DNA from: an uncultured Ruminococcus sp.
GTDB taxonomy: Bacteria > Bacillota > Clostridia > Oscillospirales > Ruminococcaceae
Length of the DNA stretch: 16,839 bases
Assembly (NCBI GenBank): GCA_947178195.1
Contig: CAMWXM010000031.1
Coordinates: forward strand, 1-16,839
Direction of reading: 5' to 3'
This document shows, in pieces, positions 15,091 through 16,839 of the stretch. Under the pieces are notes generated by a model, which saw only the letters and a list, made by a program, of their open reading frames with translations, was not told where the DNA came from and did no database searches. Every line of letters begins with the position of its first letter. The first letter of the stretch is position 1. A program made the translations under genes and the position numbers.

Positions 15091-15957
15091 TTATATTTCA
15101 TATATAGAATTTGTGACTGCCGTACAATACTGCGCATAATAGTAATATTTACGGAGGTTTTCCTCGCATTTGCGTGCGGACTGTTCATCTGCAAATATTC
15201 CGAAAACGGAAGAACCGCTGCCGCTCATTATCGCCGTTTCCGCACCGCTGTCAAGTATGAATTTTTTTAAATCAAAAACATCTCTTGTCTGGGTGACCAA
15301 TTCAAATATATTTTCGCAAAGACCGCATTTTTTTAAGAATTTACCCTTATCTATCGCTTCCAGCAGCTTTTGCGTTTCAGGGTGCGGAGGCGAATCAAGA
15401 GTATCAATAGCCTTATATGCCTCCGGCGTTGAAATACCTGCTTTTCCTTTGGCAACAACTATATGAACAGGAGGAATAGACCTTATAACGAAAATTTTTT
15501 CGCCTATTCCACGGACAAAAGCAGTACCGCCGTATATGAAAAATGCCGTATCTGCGCTTATTTTTCCGCCTATCTTTCCAAGAATGTTGATGGGCATATC
15601 AGTTTCAAAAATACGGTTTAAGGCGTACAGAACGGCAGCACCGTCAGAGCTTCCGCCGCCCAGCCCTGCCTGAGAGGGAATATGCTTCTCTATATGTATT
15701 TCTGCGCCGCCTTCAATATTGGTATACTCAAAAAATAAAAGTGCGGCTTTGAATGCAACGTTTCTTATGTCGCATGGTACGCTTTCATCGTCGCAGGTTA
15801 TTGTAATATCTTTGTCCGCTTTTTTTACGGTTACGATATCGTATATGCCTATACTCTGAAAAATACTTTCTATCATATGATATCCGTCTTTTCTCTTGCC
15901 TACAACATCAAGTGAAAGATTGATTTTTGCAGAGGTTTTAACTTTAAGACTGTCCAT
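15091..15957 (-). CDS. ispE: 4-diphosphocytidyl-2-C-methyl-D-erythritol kinase IspE (288 aa)
   Basis: IspE phosphorylates CDP-methylerythritol with ATP in the non-mevalonate (MEP) isoprenoid pathway. It is a GHMP kinase: the N-terminal AKINLSL (catalytic Lys11), GYHMIESIFQSI, the GHMP ATP loop PSQAGLGGGSSDGAA, and SADTAFFIYGG with the catalytic Asp are all visible. MSGSGSSVFGIF near residue 250 is the last conserved block. I choose the ATG at 15957 over the upstream TTG at 15981, because AGGTGA (complement of 15965-15970) sits seven bases before it and the length then fits the family. That ribosome site overlaps the aminotransferase stop, so the two are translationally coupled. Confidence 0.95.
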   Translation of the reverse strand: MDSLKVKTSAKINLSLDVVGKRKDGYHMIESIFQSIGIYDIVTVKKADKDITITCDDESVPCDIRNVAFKAALLFFEYTNIEGGAEIHIEKHIPSQAGLGGGSSDGAAVLYALNRIFETDMPINILGKIGGKISADTAFFIYGGTAFVRGIGEKIFVIRSIPPVHIVVAKGKAGISTPEAYKAIDTLDSPPHPETQKLLEAIDKGKFLKKCGLCENIFELVTQTRDVFDLKKFILDSGAETAIMSGSGSSVFGIFADEQSARKCEENLRKYYYYAQYCTAVTNSIYEI

Positions 15958-15964
15958 TATTATA

Positions 15965-16839
15965 TCACCTGTGATTATCAATAAAAATTTTGATACGCTT
16001 CATAGCTTCAATAAGATGCTTCAGCGAATATGCATAAGAGACCCTTACAAATCCCTCGCCGCTTTCACCGAATGCGTCCCCAGGAACAACAGCGACTTTT
16101 TGTTCCTCCAGAAGCTTTTCGCAAAATTCCTGACTGTTCATGCCTGTGCTTTTAATACATGGGAACACATAAAACGCTCCTTCTGGATTAAAGCATTCAA
16201 GTCCCATTTTATTAAATTCCTCAACCACAAATCGGCGTCTTATGTTATATTCATCGGTCATTTTTCTGACTTCTTTTTCGCAGCCGGTCAGAGCCTCGAT
16301 TGCAGCATACTGACTGACAGTCGGCGAACTCATAATTCCGTACTGATGAATTTTAAGTGTCTGATGTACTATAGGCTCTGGAGCGCATAAATAGCCCAAT
16401 CGCCAACCTGTCATGGCGAAAGCTTTTGAAAATCCGTTTACATATATAGTACGTTCTCTCATTCCTTCAAGGGACGCAATGGAGCAGTGCTTTCTTCCAT
16501 ATGTAAGCTCAGCGTAAATTTCATCTGAAAGAACCATAATGTTGGTATCTCTCAAAATTTCTGCAATAGGTTTCAGGTCTTCCCTTGTCATTATCGCTCC
16601 GGTAGGATTATTTGGGAACGGAAGTATAAGAAGCTTTGTTTTATCGGTTATTTTTTCTTTAAGGGACTGAGCTGTCAGCTTGAAATTATCTTTAACGTAT
16701 GTTTTTACGGGTACGGGTATGCCATGCATAAGCTCCACAATAGGCGAATAGCAGACAAAGCAAGGCTCAACGATAATAACCTCATCACCGGGATTTATTA
16801 CCGCCCTTATGGCAAGGTCGATAGATTCGGAGCCGCCGA
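15965..16839 (-). CDS. class I/II PLP aminotransferase, 5' end beyond the window (290 aa visible)
   Basis: This is an aspartate/aromatic-type aminotransferase (AAT fold type I). The reading frame is open to the window edge, where GGSESIDLAIRAVINPGDEV is the usual block following the PLP phosphate site; a start at the internal ATG 16738 would cut this off, so the gene must begin further upstream. Visible motifs are PNNPTGA (substrate carboxylate region), LSDEIYAEL (Asp holding the pyridine nitrogen), the Schiff-base Lys in NGFSKAFAMTGWR, and GEGFVRVSYA with the Arg that binds the substrate carboxylate. About 100 N-terminal residues are off the window. Substrate specificity cannot be told. It overlaps the ispE ribosome site. 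Confidence 0.93.
   Translation of the reverse strand, partial: GGSESIDLAIRAVINPGDEVIIVEPCFVCYSPIVELMHGIPVPVKTYVKDNFKLTAQSLKEKITDKTKLLILPFPNNPTGAIMTREDLKPIAEILRDTNIMVLSDEIYAELTYGRKHCSIASLEGMRERTIYVNGFSKAFAMTGWRLGYLCAPEPIVHQTLKIHQYGIMSSPTVSQYAAIEALTGCEKEVRKMTDEYNIRRRFVVEEFNKMGLECFNPEGAFYVFPCIKSTGMNSQEFCEKLLEEQKVAVVPGDAFGESGEGFVRVSYAYSLKHLIEAMKRIKIFIDNHR

Noticed and set aside
15896..16390. Plus-strand 164-codon frame opposite ispE and the aminotransferase
   Set aside because: Both minus-strand genes have complete catalytic motifs; the plus frame has none and crosses their junction.
1..16839. CRISPR array, tRNA or rRNA genes
   Set aside because: No regularly spaced direct repeats and no tRNA- or rRNA-like sequence were seen on either strand.

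Overview
The window reads as a low-GC Gram-positive chromosome, most likely an anaerobic Clostridia of the Ruminococcus/Oscillospiraceae type. The reasons are AT-rich intergenic DNA, strong AGGAGG-type ribosome sites, TATAAT promoters, a non-mevalonate isoprenoid gene (ispE), and clostridial-style versions of M42 peptidases and the Met-gamma-lyase ('aluminium resistance') family. This is inferred from sequence character, not from a database match.

Layout. 1-198: regulatory DNA rich in inverted repeats. 199-3437: a three-gene ABC-2 exporter operon (ATPase plus two related six-helix permeases). 3438-3633: intergenic DNA with a clear promoter and a leader stem-loop. 3634-14971: a long co-directional run of murD, M42 peptidase A, a PurM paralog, two tandem lipoproteins, M42 peptidase B, a GNAT acetyltransferase, a PLP Met-gamma-lyase-family protein, trmB and a 651-residue GH59-like protein. 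It ends at a strong hairpin terminator (15009-15057). 15091-16839: on the minus strand, a class I aminotransferase (5' end outside the window) and ispE.

The most unusual part is 5989-9457. The 137 bp between the PurM paralog and the first lipoprotein are not ordinary spacer. They consist of three fused gene fragments: the 3' end of a lipoprotein like the ones downstream, an internal piece of an M42 gene like peptidase B, and the 3' end of an M42 gene like peptidase A, still with its stop codon overlapping the ribosome site of the next lipoprotein. A weaker second scar lies between the two lipoproteins. Together these suggest that an alternating M42-lipoprotein array once stood here, decayed by internal deletion, and was entered by a roughly 1.2 kb segment with the PurM paralog. 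The lipoproteins resemble, from memory, the extracytoplasmic part of DUF1430 'bacteriocin-associated' membrane proteins. The PurM paralog has lost the DGVGTK loop.

The second striking item is the 651-residue protein at 13016-14971. It lines up at both ends with galactosylceramidase (GH59), but the part of the barrel carrying the acid/base Glu is absent. It has no signal peptide and ends in a hydrophobic helix with a lysine-rich tail. It looks like a pseudoenzyme or carbohydrate-binding derivative. The remaining genes are housekeeping (wall precursor synthesis, tRNA modification, isoprenoids, amino acid metabolism).
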